39,214 nucleotides of DNA from an uncultured Mycoplasmatota bacterium (GTDB lineage: Bacteria; Bacillota_I; Bacilli_A; RF39; UBA660), in the NCBI GenBank assembly GCA_900551525.1, contig URWD01000009.1, positions 1 to 39,214 of the forward strand. Reading direction: 5' to 3'. Each line of letters begins with the position of its first letter. Positions within the stretch are counted from its first letter, which is position 1. Of this stretch, positions 1-7,303 are shown piece after piece. The notes below the pieces were generated by a model. The model saw nothing but the letters and a program-made list of their open reading frames with translations. It ran no database searches and had not been told where the DNA came from. Made by a program: the position numbers and the translations under genes.

Positions 1-461
1 CTTGTTGTAATATCAAAACCTTTTTCATAGTGAACTAGTCCAGTAATATTTTCAAGGCTATTTCCGTTTGGATCTGTTACATTTAAATATAACTCAGGTG
101 TTCCATTCTGTGTTGTATATTCAAAATCATTTGTATCAATAACAAAATATATATTATATCTTCTTGTTGTTTTTTCTACATTTTTTGAATTACTAGCGGT
201 GAGTGTTGCATGTGCACCGGTTGAATCACTAACATCTGTGCCACCCTTTTTTAATTCACTTTGGGAAATACCAATATTAATGGCCTTATCAATTTTAAAT
301 GTTAACAAATCAGTTGTTGCTGTTGTAACATCAACCTTTGATGAACCTCCTTCACCACCTTGGGCTTTAAAATATGCATATGTTGCACCAAATATCAAAG
401 TAATTAATGTTAAAACCCCAACTATACTTAATAACATTGTTTTTTTCATTTCTTTATTCAT
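1..461 (-). CDS. Membrane-anchored surface protein, partial (C-terminus beyond window edge)
   Basis: I read this frame directly on the minus strand; it is open from ATG at 461 to the window edge. The start has a GGAG Shine-Dalgarno about 8 bases upstream. The N-terminus is charged (MNKEMKK) and followed by a hydrophobic segment ending in GATYAYFKA. This layout is common in exported or anchored surface proteins of low-GC Gram-positives, where a TYAYF-type motif closes the signal segment. The visible mature part (about residues 38-153) is Thr/Ser/Asn-rich and beta-like, with alternating hydrophobic strands and no recognisable catalytic motif. It is probably displayed outside the membrane. Function is unknown, and the missing C-terminus could carry a sorting or binding domain. 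Low-complexity Gly-Gly-Glu-Gly just after the anchor looks like a linker. Confidence 0.7.
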   Translation of the reverse strand, partial: MNKEMKKTMLLSIVGVLTLITLIFGATYAYFKAQGGEGGSSKVDVTTATTDLLTFKIDKAINIGISQSELKKGGTDVSDSTGAHATLTASNSKNVEKTTRRYNIYFVIDTNDFEYTTQNGTPELYLNVTDPNGNSLENITGLVHYEKGFDITT

Positions 462-622
462 AATCTAATCTCCATATTATACAATATAAAATATAACTTA
501 TAAAAGAACAAAATACAGCCATATATTAACGTATAAAAATTTTTGTTTATTCTCCATACGTTGAAAAAGTAAATTCCACCCCATTACATCATTAATATGG
601 AGCTTACAAATTCAAATAAAAA

Positions 623-647
623 AATGTTAAGATTTTTTCTTAACATT
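623..647 (-). terminator. Rho-independent terminator after the DUF1653 gene
   Basis: A 9-bp perfect inverted repeat (AATGTTAAG / CTTAACATT) with a 7-base loop begins directly after the TAG stop at 648-650. Read on the minus strand it is followed by a run of T. It ends the nuclease/SDR/DUF1653 gene group. Confidence 0.8.
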
Positions 648-893
648 CTATTTTTTAACACTTTTAATATCTTGTAACTCAAATCTATATTTTTGTTTTA
701 TATCTGGATATTTTTCATGGTCAACTTCACTTAAGAACATATCATAATCCCTTACATATAAAGTATTTTCACCATATAAAGCTCTATATACAACCATCTT
801 TTTATCAGTTTCACTATTTATAGCAACATCTAAAACTAAATATAAATCACCTTTAAAATGTTTATAAACTCTATTTAATTCTAGCTTTCTCAT
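648..893 (-). CDS. DUF1653 domain protein
   Basis: This is an 81-aa soluble protein matching the DUF1653 pattern: a Y-K/R-H-F-K-G start (VYKHFKGDLYLVLDV), then VVYRALYG and YVRDYDMFLSEV. The family is a small beta-barrel-like domain of unknown biochemical role that is widespread in bacteria. The whole protein is the domain, which is normal for the family. It begins only 3 bases after the SDR stop codon and has no Shine-Dalgarno of its own, so translation is probably coupled to the SDR gene. A terminator hairpin follows immediately. The family call is firm, but the function is unknown. Confidence 0.85.
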   Translation of the reverse strand: MRKLELNRVYKHFKGDLYLVLDVAINSETDKKMVVYRALYGENTLYVRDYDMFLSEVDHEKYPDIKQKYRFELQDIKSVKK

Positions 894-896
894 AAA

Positions 897-1628
897 TTAT
901 GCTGCTGTAAAGCCTCCATCAATTGGCACAATGGCACCAGTAATAAATGAAGCATCATCACTAAGTAAATAACAAATTAAATTAGCAATTTCAGTATCTT
1001 TACCAAGTCTACCAACAGGAAGTTGATTTGCCATAGCATCTTTTGCTTCTTTTGGAACTTCTGCAAGTATTGGGGTATCAACATAACCTGGTGCCACAGC
1101 ATTAACTCTGATATTATCACGAGCATAAGTAAGAGCAAGTGACCTAGTCATTTGATTTATAGCACCTTTACTAGCTGAATAAGCAAAACTCATCGTCGTA
1201 CCAACTAAACCATACATTGATGAAGTATTAACAATGGCACCTCCGCCATTTTTAAGCATTTCGCTAATGACATATTTATTCATTAAAAATATTCCTGTTT
1301 GGTTAACCCCAATAACTTTATTCCATTCATCAACACTAACTTCATGAGCTTTATTAGGACCTCCCCCAATACCAGCATTAGCAACTAAAAAATCAATATG
1401 GCCAAATTTTTCTATAATATCATTCACACTTTTTTGTACATCTGTATCACTAGAAACATCACATCTAATACCCAATGCATCATTATTTAATGTTTTAGCT
1501 ATCTCACTAACATCTTCATTCCAATCCACTAAAACAACTTTAGCGCCTTCACTTAATAATTTTCTAGCTGTAGCAAGACCAATACCACTTGCTCCCCCAG
1601 TAATTACTGCAACTTTTCCATTAAACAT
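897..1628 (-). CDS. SDR-family NAD(P)-dependent oxidoreductase
   Basis: This is a classical short-chain dehydrogenase/reductase of 243 aa, the standard length. The Rossmann glycine motif TGGASGIG is at residues 10-17, ANAG at 83-86, the catalytic Ser near 137 and the YxxxK pair Tyr150/Lys154. The C-terminal FITGAIVPIDGG segment is typical. Asp35 at the end of the second beta strand suggests NAD(H) rather than NADP(H). It is a cytoplasmic oxidoreductase. The substrate cannot be told from sequence: FabG-like ketoacyl reductases, glucose dehydrogenases and sugar-alcohol dehydrogenases look alike, and no fatty acid genes lie nearby. AAGGAG sits just upstream of the ATG. It lies between the nuclease gene (35-base gap) and DUF1653 (3-base gap), probably in one transcript. 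Confidence 0.88.
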   Translation of the reverse strand: MFNGKVAVITGGASGIGLATARKLLSEGAKVVLVDWNEDVSEIAKTLNNDALGIRCDVSSDTDVQKSVNDIIEKFGHIDFLVANAGIGGGPNKAHEVSVDEWNKVIGVNQTGIFLMNKYVISEMLKNGGGAIVNTSSMYGLVGTTMSFAYSASKGAINQMTRSLALTYARDNIRVNAVAPGYVDTPILAEVPKEAKDAMANQLPVGRLGKDTEIANLICYLLSDDASFITGAIVPIDGGFTAA

Positions 1629-1663
1629 ATCTTAATCACTCCTTCATTTATTATGTCTAACTT

Positions 1664-2383
1664 TTATTTTTTTAAACTACTTTCTCCCGTTTTATAATCT
1701 ATTTCTATACCATTTTGAATATTATAAACAAATACATTAAATAAAATACCTTCACCATTATCTTCAACAGATTTAGCTTCTATAATAACACCTGTTGCAA
1801 GCAAATTATCATCTTTATATACTGGTGTTACCCTATAAAGAACATGATTACTAGTACTTTTAATATAATCAGCAACTTTGTTTTCAAAATCAAGCATACC
1901 TTTTGTATTCATTTGTCTCGTACAAGTAATTAAATTTTTTTCATTAGCATTCTCACCAGTTAATTGATAACCAATTAAATGACACCTATTATACAGGTAT
2001 TTTCCATCAACAATATCATACTTTATAGTATGCCACCCTGAAGGTTTAATCATTCCAATTGAACCTCTTTTTTCCGTAGGCATTAAATCTACCCCAATAT
2101 TAGCAAACGCGCTACCTGCTCTTCCTAAACTATCAAGTTCACTATACTCTTCAAAAGATTTAGATGTATCAATTTCTTCAAAAACAGGAATATTACCATT
2201 AAGTTCAATATAATTATAACCTGTAAATTTATCTATATCAGATATATCATATTTAATGTTAGTAATATCATTATTATTAACATAAGCACTACTATTATCA
2301 GTATAATAAGTATAAATACCAATAATAAGTGCTAAAGCCAAGCTTGATAAAAGCATACTTATATTTCTTTTTTTTCTTTTCAT
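1664..2383 (-). CDS. Membrane-anchored or secreted DNA/RNA non-specific endonuclease
   Basis: This 239-aa protein has a basic N-terminus and one hydrophobic segment (about residues 9-27) that should act as signal or anchor, placing the rest outside. The core resembles the beta-beta-alpha-Me (His-Asn) nuclease family of streptococcal EndA and related secreted nucleases. YNRCHLIGYQLTG at 131-143 carries the presumed general base His135 in the RxHL(I/L)GYQL context. NEKNLITCTRQMN at 148-159 supplies the metal-binding Asn. Family members hydrolyse extracellular DNA and RNA for nutrient scavenging, or process incoming DNA. Its promoter is divergent from the HTH gene at 2519. Family call is good; the physiological role is inferred. 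Confidence 0.85.
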   Translation of the reverse strand: MKRKKRNISMLLSSLALALIIGIYTYYTDNSSAYVNNNDITNIKYDISDIDKFTGYNYIELNGNIPVFEEIDTSKSFEEYSELDSLGRAGSAFANIGVDLMPTEKRGSIGMIKPSGWHTIKYDIVDGKYLYNRCHLIGYQLTGENANEKNLITCTRQMNTKGMLDFENKVADYIKSTSNHVLYRVTPVYKDDNLLATGVIIEAKSVEDNGEGILFNVFVYNIQNGIEIDYKTGESSLKK

Positions 2384-2401
2384 TTTCTACCCTCTAAATT
2401 A

Positions 2402-2429
2402 ATTATATAGCATTTTTAGCTAATTTCAA
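2402..2429 (-). promoter_or_regulatory. Promoter for the nuclease gene
   Basis: Minus-strand -10 TATAAT (2402-2407) lies 16 bases from -35 TTGAAA (2424-2429). The distance to the ATG at 2383 is suitable, with GAGGG as ribosome site. The region also holds short TAGCTA-containing repeats that could bind a regulator. Confidence 0.6.
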
Positions 2430-2472
2430 GCAAAAATATAGCTATTTTTGTCAAAATGTGTCCATAAGTGGC

Positions 2473-2500
2473 TTGTAATTTTTTTATATTATGGGATAAT
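2473..2500 (+). promoter_or_regulatory. Promoter for the HTH regulator gene
   Basis: TTGTAA (2473-2478), a 16-base spacer and GATAAT (2495-2500), preceded by TGG as an extended -10. A GAGGTG ribosome site follows before the ATG at 2519. Confidence 0.6.
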
Positions 2501-2518
2501 ATATCCGAGGTGTAAAGT

Positions 2519-2827
2519 ATGGCTGTTTATAGTTATCAAGAATTACAAGAAAAAATTGCAAAATGCAATAATGATGACCTATATTATAGAATATGTAGAA
2601 ATATTAAAAAAATAAGAAAAGAAAAGTACAGAGAATTTAAAAAGCTAGGTTCAAACAGTACAATTAATCCTTATACTACAGAAAATATCGCAGCTTTATT
2701 AGATTACAATCATACACACTACAAAAGATTTGAAAGTGAAAATGATTCTACTAAGAAAATGCCATTAAAGAAAATAGTTCTATTATCTATAATACTAGAA
2801 ACTTCTATTGAAGACTTAATGAAATAA
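2519..2827 (+). CDS. Small helix-turn-helix (XRE-like) DNA-binding protein
   Basis: This 102-aa basic, helical protein looks like a Cro/CI (XRE) type HTH. It has an initial helix with RICRNIKKIRKEK, then TTENIAALLDYNHTHYKRFES in the position of the HTH recognition region. The ending KIVLLSIILETSIEDLMK matches the usual last helices (LxxIAxxLxVSxxxLL). An extended N-terminal helix precedes the domain. It is probably a transcriptional regulator and could act on its own promoter or on the divergent nuclease gene, since the two share a 135-base intergenic region. Ribosome site GAGGTG precedes ATG. It ends in a bidirectional terminator. The fold is fairly secure; the target is speculative. Confidence 0.7.
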   Translation: MAVYSYQELQEKIAKCNNDDLYYRICRNIKKIRKEKYREFKKLGSNSTINPYTTENIAALLDYNHTHYKRFESENDSTKKMPLKKIVLLSIILETSIEDLMK

Positions 2828-2852
2828 CGTTTCAGAATTTGAAACGTTATTT
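2823..2852. terminator. Bidirectional terminator between convergent genes
   Basis: Inverted repeat AATAACGTTTC / GAAACGTTATT with an AGAATTT loop. It overlaps the stop of the HTH gene and abuts the stop of the VanY-like gene at 2856. T-rich sequence follows on the plus strand. Confidence 0.8.
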
Positions 2853-2855
2853 TTA

Positions 2856-3443
2856 TTATCTTGTTCTATTTCTATAATATTCTTCTAAAGTAATATCTTG
2901 CTCATATAGTTGCTTAGCAAGTTCTAAACCAACAAACCTATAATGCCAAGGTTCAAAGTTATAGCCAGTAATATTTTCTTTACCTTTAGGATATCTAAGA
3001 ATAAAACCATATTTCCAAGCATTATCTTTAAGCCAAATAGATTCTTTATCATCTTCTTTAATATCATCATTATATATACCATTTTCATAAATAGCAAAAT
3101 CTACAGCTAAACCAGTTTGATGTTCTGATGCTCCAGGTAAAGCAATTAACTTATAAGCTTCATTTCCTTTTTCAGAAATTAATTTATCAAGTATAATTTG
3201 TTGATAAGTACCACTTCTAAAAGCACTATCAATAATTATATTAATACCATCATTATTAGCATCATAGATTAATTTTTCTATATAAGGTTTTACTTCCATT
3301 CTAAGCATAGGTTTTATATTATCAATTAAATAATTATGAAAATTATTTTCATTATTATCAACAATATACATATTCTTTGGAATATAATCAATACTTAACA
3401 TATTTTCTTTATTAACTAAAACATCAATACTTAAATCATCCAT
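2856..3443 (-). CDS. VanY-type D-alanyl-D-alanine carboxypeptidase (M15 family), no signal peptide seen
   Basis: This 195-aa protein has the M15B/VanY metallopeptidase pattern. SAFRSGTYQQ is near residue 73, the first zinc-binding block SEHQTGLAVDFA has His108 and Asp115, and FEPWHYRFVG has catalytic Glu164 and third ligand His167. The family cleaves the terminal D-Ala of peptidoglycan stem peptides. The opening segment (LVNKENMLSIDYIPKNM) resembles the start of the mature VanY catalytic region. The ATG at 3443 has AAGGAAG upstream, and no hydrophobic leader precedes the domain. The enzyme therefore looks cytoplasmic as encoded, or uses an unrecognised export route. No van regulatory genes are nearby, so a role in general wall metabolism is likelier than glycopeptide resistance. 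Confidence 0.85.
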   Translation of the reverse strand: MDDLSIDVLVNKENMLSIDYIPKNMYIVDNNENNFHNYLIDNIKPMLRMEVKPYIEKLIYDANNDGINIIIDSAFRSGTYQQIILDKLISEKGNEAYKLIALPGASEHQTGLAVDFAIYENGIYNDDIKEDDKESIWLKDNAWKYGFILRYPKGKENITGYNFEPWHYRFVGLELAKQLYEQDITLEEYYRNRTR

Positions 3444-3474
3444 AAAGCACTTCCTTTATTATTATATGAAAATT

Positions 3475-3500
3475 AAAACCTAACGTTATAGTTAGGTTTT
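3475..3500 (-). terminator. Terminator after the alcohol dehydrogenase gene
   Basis: A 10-bp perfect inverted repeat AAAACCTAAC / GTTAGGTTTT with a 6-base loop, 3 bases past the stop at 3504. The minus strand continues AATTTT. Confidence 0.8.
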
Positions 3501-3503
3501 ATA

Positions 3504-4529
3504 TTATTTATTAGGATCAACAATTATTTTAACTGCTGAATCTTTACCACTTGTAAGTCTTTCATAAGCTTTTTGAACACCATCTAGAGGTACAATATCA
3601 TCAACAAACTTCATAGCATTTAACTTTTTATTAGCTATTAAATCAATACAAGCTTTAAATTCATCATAAGTATAAGCAATAGCACCTTGAACAACTAATT
3701 CTTTCATAACAGCCATAATTGTATAAGTTGGAACAGCATCCATAGCAACACCAACTAGAACTACAATTCCACCTGGTTTAACCATTGAAAGAGCACTATT
3801 TACTGCGGCACTATTACCACAGCATTCAATAACAACATCAAAACCACCATTAGTTTTAGCCATCATATCAGGTACTAAATTTTCATCTAAGGCATTTTTC
3901 CATTCATCAGCAACACCAAGTTTAACTGCTTTTTTCCCTCTTTCTTCATTAGTTTCAGTAACAACTACTCTACTAGCACCTTCAAGTTTAGCAAACATAG
4001 CACTAACAAGACCAATAATACCTCCACCAATAACTAAAACATCATCACCAACAGCAATTCTTCCTAAATGAGCTGCATGAAGACCAACCGCCGTAGGTTC
4101 AACCATAGCAACTTCCTCATCTTTCATATTATCAGGAACTTTGATAACCATATCACTTCTAACTGCAATACGTTTTGTAAGTCCTCCAGGATTATTAATT
4201 GAAAGTCCAACAGCTTCACTCCAAGTTGCATTACAATATTGTACTTCACCTTTACGACAAGCTTCACATTTACCACATGGAGAAATAGGAAGTGCAGTAA
4301 CTCTATCACCAACTTCTAAATCAAGTCTATCTCCAGGGTCAACAACTCTACCACAAAATTCATGTCCCATGACTAATCCTTTAGGTTCTCCATTAACCCA
4401 ATAATGAATATCAGAACCACAAATACCAGTCTTTAAAACATCGATTATAACTTTTTTACCATCAGCTTTAGGTTCTTCAATTTCTTTAATTTCAAATTGT
4501 TTAACGCCTTTAATTGCACATGCTTTCAT
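3504..4529 (-). CDS. Zinc-dependent medium-chain alcohol dehydrogenase
   Basis: This 341-aa MDR-family dehydrogenase has catalytic zinc residues Cys37 (GICGSDIHYW) and His55-Glu56 (GHEFCG). A structural zinc loop has four cysteines at about 85, 88, 91 and 99 (PCGKCEACRKGEVQYC). A Rossmann GGGIIG motif follows near residue 168. The GICGSDIH opening is typical of sorbitol/threonine/2,3-butanediol dehydrogenase-like members. It is a cytoplasmic enzyme oxidising a secondary alcohol or polyol with NAD(P)+; the exact substrate is not determinable. It is monocistronic: an extended -10 promoter lies just upstream, AAGGAG precedes the ATG, and a strong terminator follows. Confidence 0.9.
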   Translation of the reverse strand: MKACAIKGVKQFEIKEIEEPKADGKKVIIDVLKTGICGSDIHYWVNGEPKGLVMGHEFCGRVVDPGDRLDLEVGDRVTALPISPCGKCEACRKGEVQYCNATWSEAVGLSINNPGGLTKRIAVRSDMVIKVPDNMKDEEVAMVEPTAVGLHAAHLGRIAVGDDVLVIGGGIIGLVSAMFAKLEGASRVVVTETNEERGKKAVKLGVADEWKNALDENLVPDMMAKTNGGFDVVIECCGNSAAVNSALSMVKPGGIVVLVGVAMDAVPTYTIMAVMKELVVQGAIAYTYDEFKACIDLIANKKLNAMKFVDDIVPLDGVQKAYERLTSGKDSAVKIIVDPNK

Positions 4530-4554
4530 AACAACATCTCCTTACTATATAGTC

Positions 4555-4563
4555 ATTATAACA
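4555..4563 (-). promoter_or_regulatory. Extended -10 promoter for the alcohol dehydrogenase
   Basis: On the minus strand TGT precedes TATAAT (4555-4560), 25 bases from the ATG. No good -35 is visible. Confidence 0.5.
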
Positions 4564-4599
4564 CCTTTTTTACAAAAAAAATACTATATAAAAAAATAA

Positions 4600-4617
4600 T
4601 TTACAAATTAATGTAAA
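4600..4617 (-). terminator. Weak terminator after the MscS gene
   Basis: A 6-bp AT-rich stem TTTACA / TGTAAA touches the TAG stop at 4618-4620. On the minus strand it is followed by a run of seven T. Confidence 0.5.
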
Positions 4618-5442
4618 CTATTTCTTTATTGTAACAACATGAGGATATGGTATTTCAATTCCTTCTTTATCAAATCTTTTCTTAATAATATAATTTAAAT
4701 TATACATATTTTCAAAAGTATCTCCATTATCTTTTCCCCAAACCCAAGCTCTAATACTAATTGATGAATCATTCCAACTAGCAACTCTAACCTTTGGAAA
4801 TTCAACATCTTTATTTTTTCCTTTAGGATTTGGATGATACATCTTACACATTTCTTCTTTAATTATATTCATTGCTTTATCAACATCAGATTCATAAGAT
4901 ATAGTAAAATCAACTAATTTCATATTTTCATTATCTGAATAGTTAAAATTCTCAATAGTATAAGAGTTCATTTGACTATTAGGAATTATGACCCTTCGAT
5001 TATTAATGGTTCTAATAATTGTATGTCTCATAGTAATATCTTCAACAGTACCACTAACACCTTGATTTGGACATTCAATAAAATCACCAACTTCAAAAGC
5101 ATCACCTATAACAAGTGCAAAGCTTCCAAAAAAATCTTTCAAGCTTTCTTGAGCAGCAAGTCCTAAAACAACTGAACTTATTCCTAATCCTGATAACAAA
5201 GTAACAGAAAATCTATGAAAAGCTTCAAATTGCCCTAAAGCAAGAAGTATCATAAGTCCATATAGAACTAACTTTTTAATTCTTTTTATAAACATGAGTA
5301 ATGTTGTAACATTTTTCTTTCTTTTTCTTCTAATAGTTCTATCAATTATTTTATCTAAAATTGAATTAATAACTATAGTAACTGCCACTATTAATATAAT
5401 AGCAATAAATTTATCAAGATATTTGTCTAAAAATTCTTTCAT
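4618..5442 (-). CDS. MscS-family small-conductance mechanosensitive channel
   Basis: This 274-aa protein has three predicted membrane segments (about 11-30, 56-72, 80-110). The pore-helix signature follows: GLGISSVVLGLAAQESLKDFFGSFALVIGDAFEVGDFIE. A beta domain follows (GTVEDITMRHTIIRTINNRRVIIPNSQM) and then a C-terminal alpha/beta domain. MscS channels open under membrane tension to release solutes on osmotic downshock. Length and topology are normal for the short MscS class. It is divergent from the 5535 gene with only about 90 bases between them, and a GGTGGT ribosome site precedes the ATG. Confidence in the family is high; ion selectivity cannot be inferred. Confidence 0.93.
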   Translation of the reverse strand: MKEFLDKYLDKFIAIILIVAVTIVINSILDKIIDRTIRRKRKKNVTTLLMFIKRIKKLVLYGLMILLALGQFEAFHRFSVTLLSGLGISSVVLGLAAQESLKDFFGSFALVIGDAFEVGDFIECPNQGVSGTVEDITMRHTIIRTINNRRVIIPNSQMNSYTIENFNYSDNENMKLVDFTISYESDVDKAMNIIKEEMCKMYHPNPKGKNKDVEFPKVRVASWNDSSISIRAWVWGKDNGDTFENMYNLNYIIKKRFDKEGIEIPYPHVVTIKK

Positions 5443-5482
5443 TTTATACCACCACTATAATAATATCAAAATTTTAAAAAAT

Positions 5483-5510
5483 TTGCAATTCTTAAAAATT
5501 ATGTTATAAT
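5483..5510 (+). promoter_or_regulatory. Promoter for the unknown 250-aa gene
   Basis: TTGCAA (5483-5488), a 16-base spacer and TATAAT (5505-5510) with TGT in the extended -10 position. GGGGGA follows as ribosome site before the ATG at 5535. Confidence 0.65.
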
Positions 5511-5534
5511 AATAATCACTAAACGGGGGATATT

Positions 5535-6287
5535 ATGAATTACTTAAGTATTGGTACAAATAATTTATCATCAGATTTATTTCTAGAAATTAAAAATTCT
5601 AATGGAGTTAAACCTATCGGAGGTCTTTGGGCTACAATCTATGACAATAGATATTCAAATTATAATGAATGGGTTGAATATTTATGTTATCATCCACACA
5701 TTCTTTTTTATCATCAATTTAATGATCCATACTTACTTCCAGCCATCCATTTCACATTAAAAGATGACAGTACTATTTTTGTTATTGATAGTATAGAAAA
5801 AATTAATTATTTAAAAAGTAAATATCCACGTAACAACTGGATTGATTACGAAAAGATTTCAAAAGATTTTGATGGAATATTCGTTGATATAAATGCTTTA
5901 AGAAGAATAGACATTCATAGATTCCAAAATATTATAGATTCTTTTTCAGTTAGCACATTAGTATTATTTAATTTAAATTGTATAAAATATTATCAAAAAG
6001 CTTCAATTGATTTAACAGGAACTGATTTTGAAAATCCATATGAATTTTCAGAATATAAAATAACTGTTGAAAAAGAAAAAAAAGAAATTGATACTCCATG
6101 TAATGAAGTTCAATCACTTATTAAGATAATTAAAAAGTATATAATAGATAACAATATTGAAATAAATTATGAAAATTGTGAAATAATAAATAAAATCTTT
6201 CAAAATACCATCAATGAAGCATTAAAATTTCATGATATACCAAATAAAGATATGTTACTAATTAGAAAAGTGTTTAATCAATTTTAA
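5535..6287 (+). CDS. Uncharacterised soluble protein with a KPxGGLW motif
   Basis: This 250-aa cytoplasmic-looking protein has no signal or membrane segment. The first about 155 residues resemble, from memory, a family of hypothetical proteins in Firmicutes and phages. Those open with a short N-terminal strand and a KPxGGLWAS motif, then a Trp-rich stretch. They continue with a lysine-containing IDYE-type strand, an (F/Y)DGIxV strand, and end in LVLFNxxCI. Here these are KPIGGLWAT (residues about 26-34), NNWIDYEKI, DFDGIFVDI and STLVLFNLNCI. The remaining C-terminal about 90 residues are helical and charged and look like an added domain. No known catalytic motif is visible. It has its own promoter and stands alone among unrelated genes. 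Its last codons form part of a terminator hairpin shared with the convergent gene. Confidence 0.75.
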   Translation: MNYLSIGTNNLSSDLFLEIKNSNGVKPIGGLWATIYDNRYSNYNEWVEYLCYHPHILFYHQFNDPYLLPAIHFTLKDDSTIFVIDSIEKINYLKSKYPRNNWIDYEKISKDFDGIFVDINALRRIDIHRFQNIIDSFSVSTLVLFNLNCIKYYQKASIDLTGTDFENPYEFSEYKITVEKEKKEIDTPCNEVQSLIKIIKKYIIDNNIEINYENCEIINKIFQNTINEALKFHDIPNKDMLLIRKVFNQF

Positions 6288-6295
6288 GCACTTTT
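6266..6295. terminator. Bidirectional terminator embedded in the ends of two convergent genes
   Basis: A 12-bp stem (6266-6277 with 6284-6295, one G-U) and a 6-base loop, followed by T on the plus strand. The stops of both the 5535 gene (6287) and the VTT gene (6274) lie inside the stem-loop. Confidence 0.75.
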
Positions 6296-6858
6296 TTTAT
6301 TATAATACTAAAAATATAAGCAACTAACATCATTACTATAACAGTAATAATACTTGTTGGATTATGTAAACTATCTAAAAGACTGGTACCAACAACTCCC
6401 CAGAAATAAACCAAAAATATTTTACTAATCAAAATAGCAACTACAAACTTTTTAAAATTCATATTACATAGTCCAGCAGCTATATTAATCATAAAAGCAG
6501 GGGTAAACGGGATAGATAAAATAACAGTTACTTGACTCAAAGAAAGATTTTCAATATAATGCATACACTTTGTAAGTAAATTAACATTTTTAATTTTATC
6601 AACGATCCAATTTCTAAGAAATTTTTTAACTAAATAGTATGAAATAATGCAACCAATACATGTACATATCCATGAAATAAAAAAGCCTAATACTCCACCA
6701 AATGCTAAAAAATTAATTGTAATAAAAACAAATAAAGGTAATGGAGGTATAATACTTTCAAGTATAATGAAAAGAGACCCAAGAAAAGGACCATATACCC
6801 CCAATGCCTCAATTGTACTCATAATAAATTCATAAAAACTATTAAATAATTCATTCAT
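6274..6858 (-). CDS. DedA/VTT-domain (SNARE-associated) membrane protein
   Basis: This polytopic membrane protein of about 194 aa has the VTT/DedA layout. The first hydrophobic pair has GPFLGSLFIILESIIPPLPLFVFITINFLAFG, where the E-x(3)-PPLP turn is characteristic. It then has a glycine-rich helix (GGVLGFFISWICTCIGCIISYYLVKKF) and two C-terminal helices. Bacterial relatives are lipid scramblase-like or flippase-like proteins that recycle undecaprenyl phosphate or phospholipids. A GTG at 6867 also opens the frame, but GTGATT fits better as a ribosome site for the ATG at 6858. The gene overlaps the convergent 5535 gene by 14 bases. Family call is good; the specific substrate is unknown. Confidence 0.87.
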   Translation of the reverse strand: MNELFNSFYEFIMSTIEALGVYGPFLGSLFIILESIIPPLPLFVFITINFLAFGGVLGFFISWICTCIGCIISYYLVKKFLRNWIVDKIKNVNLLTKCMHYIENLSLSQVTVILSIPFTPAFMINIAAGLCNMNFKKFVVAILISKIFLVYFWGVVGTSLLDSLHNPTSIITVIVMMLVAYIFSIIIKKVLKID

Positions 6859-6874
6859 AATAATCACATTTATT

Positions 6875-6883
6875 ATTATATCA
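6875..6883 (-). promoter_or_regulatory. Extended -10 promoter for the VTT gene
   Basis: On the minus strand TGA precedes TATAAT (6875-6880), 17 bases upstream of the ATG at 6858. The -35 is poor. The leader would be short. Confidence 0.5.
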
Positions 6884-6904
6884 CATTTTGTTTAAAATAC
6901 TAAA

Positions 6905-7159
6905 TTAATGTAATACTTGAGTCACATTATATCCAAGATATTCTAAATAAGCAACTACTCTTCCACTTAAATGTCCTTTATTACATATAATATAATATTT
7001 TTTACTAAAATCTAAATAATTTTTACTATTAAAAAGTAATTTATCAGCATAAATGTTTACACTACCTAATGTAGGATTTTTCATGTAATCCTCTGGATGT
7101 TGAACATCAATTAAAATTCCCATTCCCGGATTATATTCACTTAATTTAATTCTATTCAT
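6905..7159 (-). CDS. Short rhodanese-like protein
   Basis: At 84 aa this is shorter than the usual 100-residue single-domain rhodanese. It opens with LIDVQHPEDYMKNPTLGSVNI, where the family has LIDVRxPxEYxxGHIxGAxNI. The active-site loop follows: YIICNKGHLSGRVVAYLEYLGYNV, with the cysteine in the CxxGxxS position. Rhodaneses transfer sulfane sulfur or serve as sulfur carriers. The missing residues come from the region between the GSVNI strand and the active-site loop. It sits 46 bases upstream of the VTT gene on the same strand and may be partly co-transcribed. Whether it is catalytically competent is uncertain, but the Cys is retained. Confidence 0.8.
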   Translation of the reverse strand: MNRIKLSEYNPGMGILIDVQHPEDYMKNPTLGSVNIYADKLLFNSKNYLDFSKKYYIICNKGHLSGRVVAYLEYLGYNVTQVLH

Positions 7160-7276
7160 ATATAGTCACAATATATAATATGAATATTTTTATCAAAACC
7201 AAATAACAAACACCTAATTATTTTAAGTTTACTATATCAATGCCATATTAACTACTTATTATTTAAACAAATTAAA

Positions 7277-7302
7277 TAAGATAGAGATTTCTCTCTATCT
7301 TA
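7277..7302 (-). terminator. Terminator after the Rpn-family gene
   Basis: An 11-bp perfect inverted repeat TAAGATAGAGA / TCTCTATCTTA with a 4-base loop, immediately after the stop at 7304. AT-rich, T-containing sequence follows on the minus strand. Confidence 0.75.
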
Positions 7303-7303
7303 A

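Noticed and set aside
199..468. Plus-strand open frame at the left edge
   Set aside because: It is antisense to the minus-strand surface protein, which has a good ribosome site and signal sequence; this one has neither.
461..481. TATAAT at 476-481 as promoter of the left-edge gene
   Set aside because: It is too close to the GGAG ribosome site to leave a leader.
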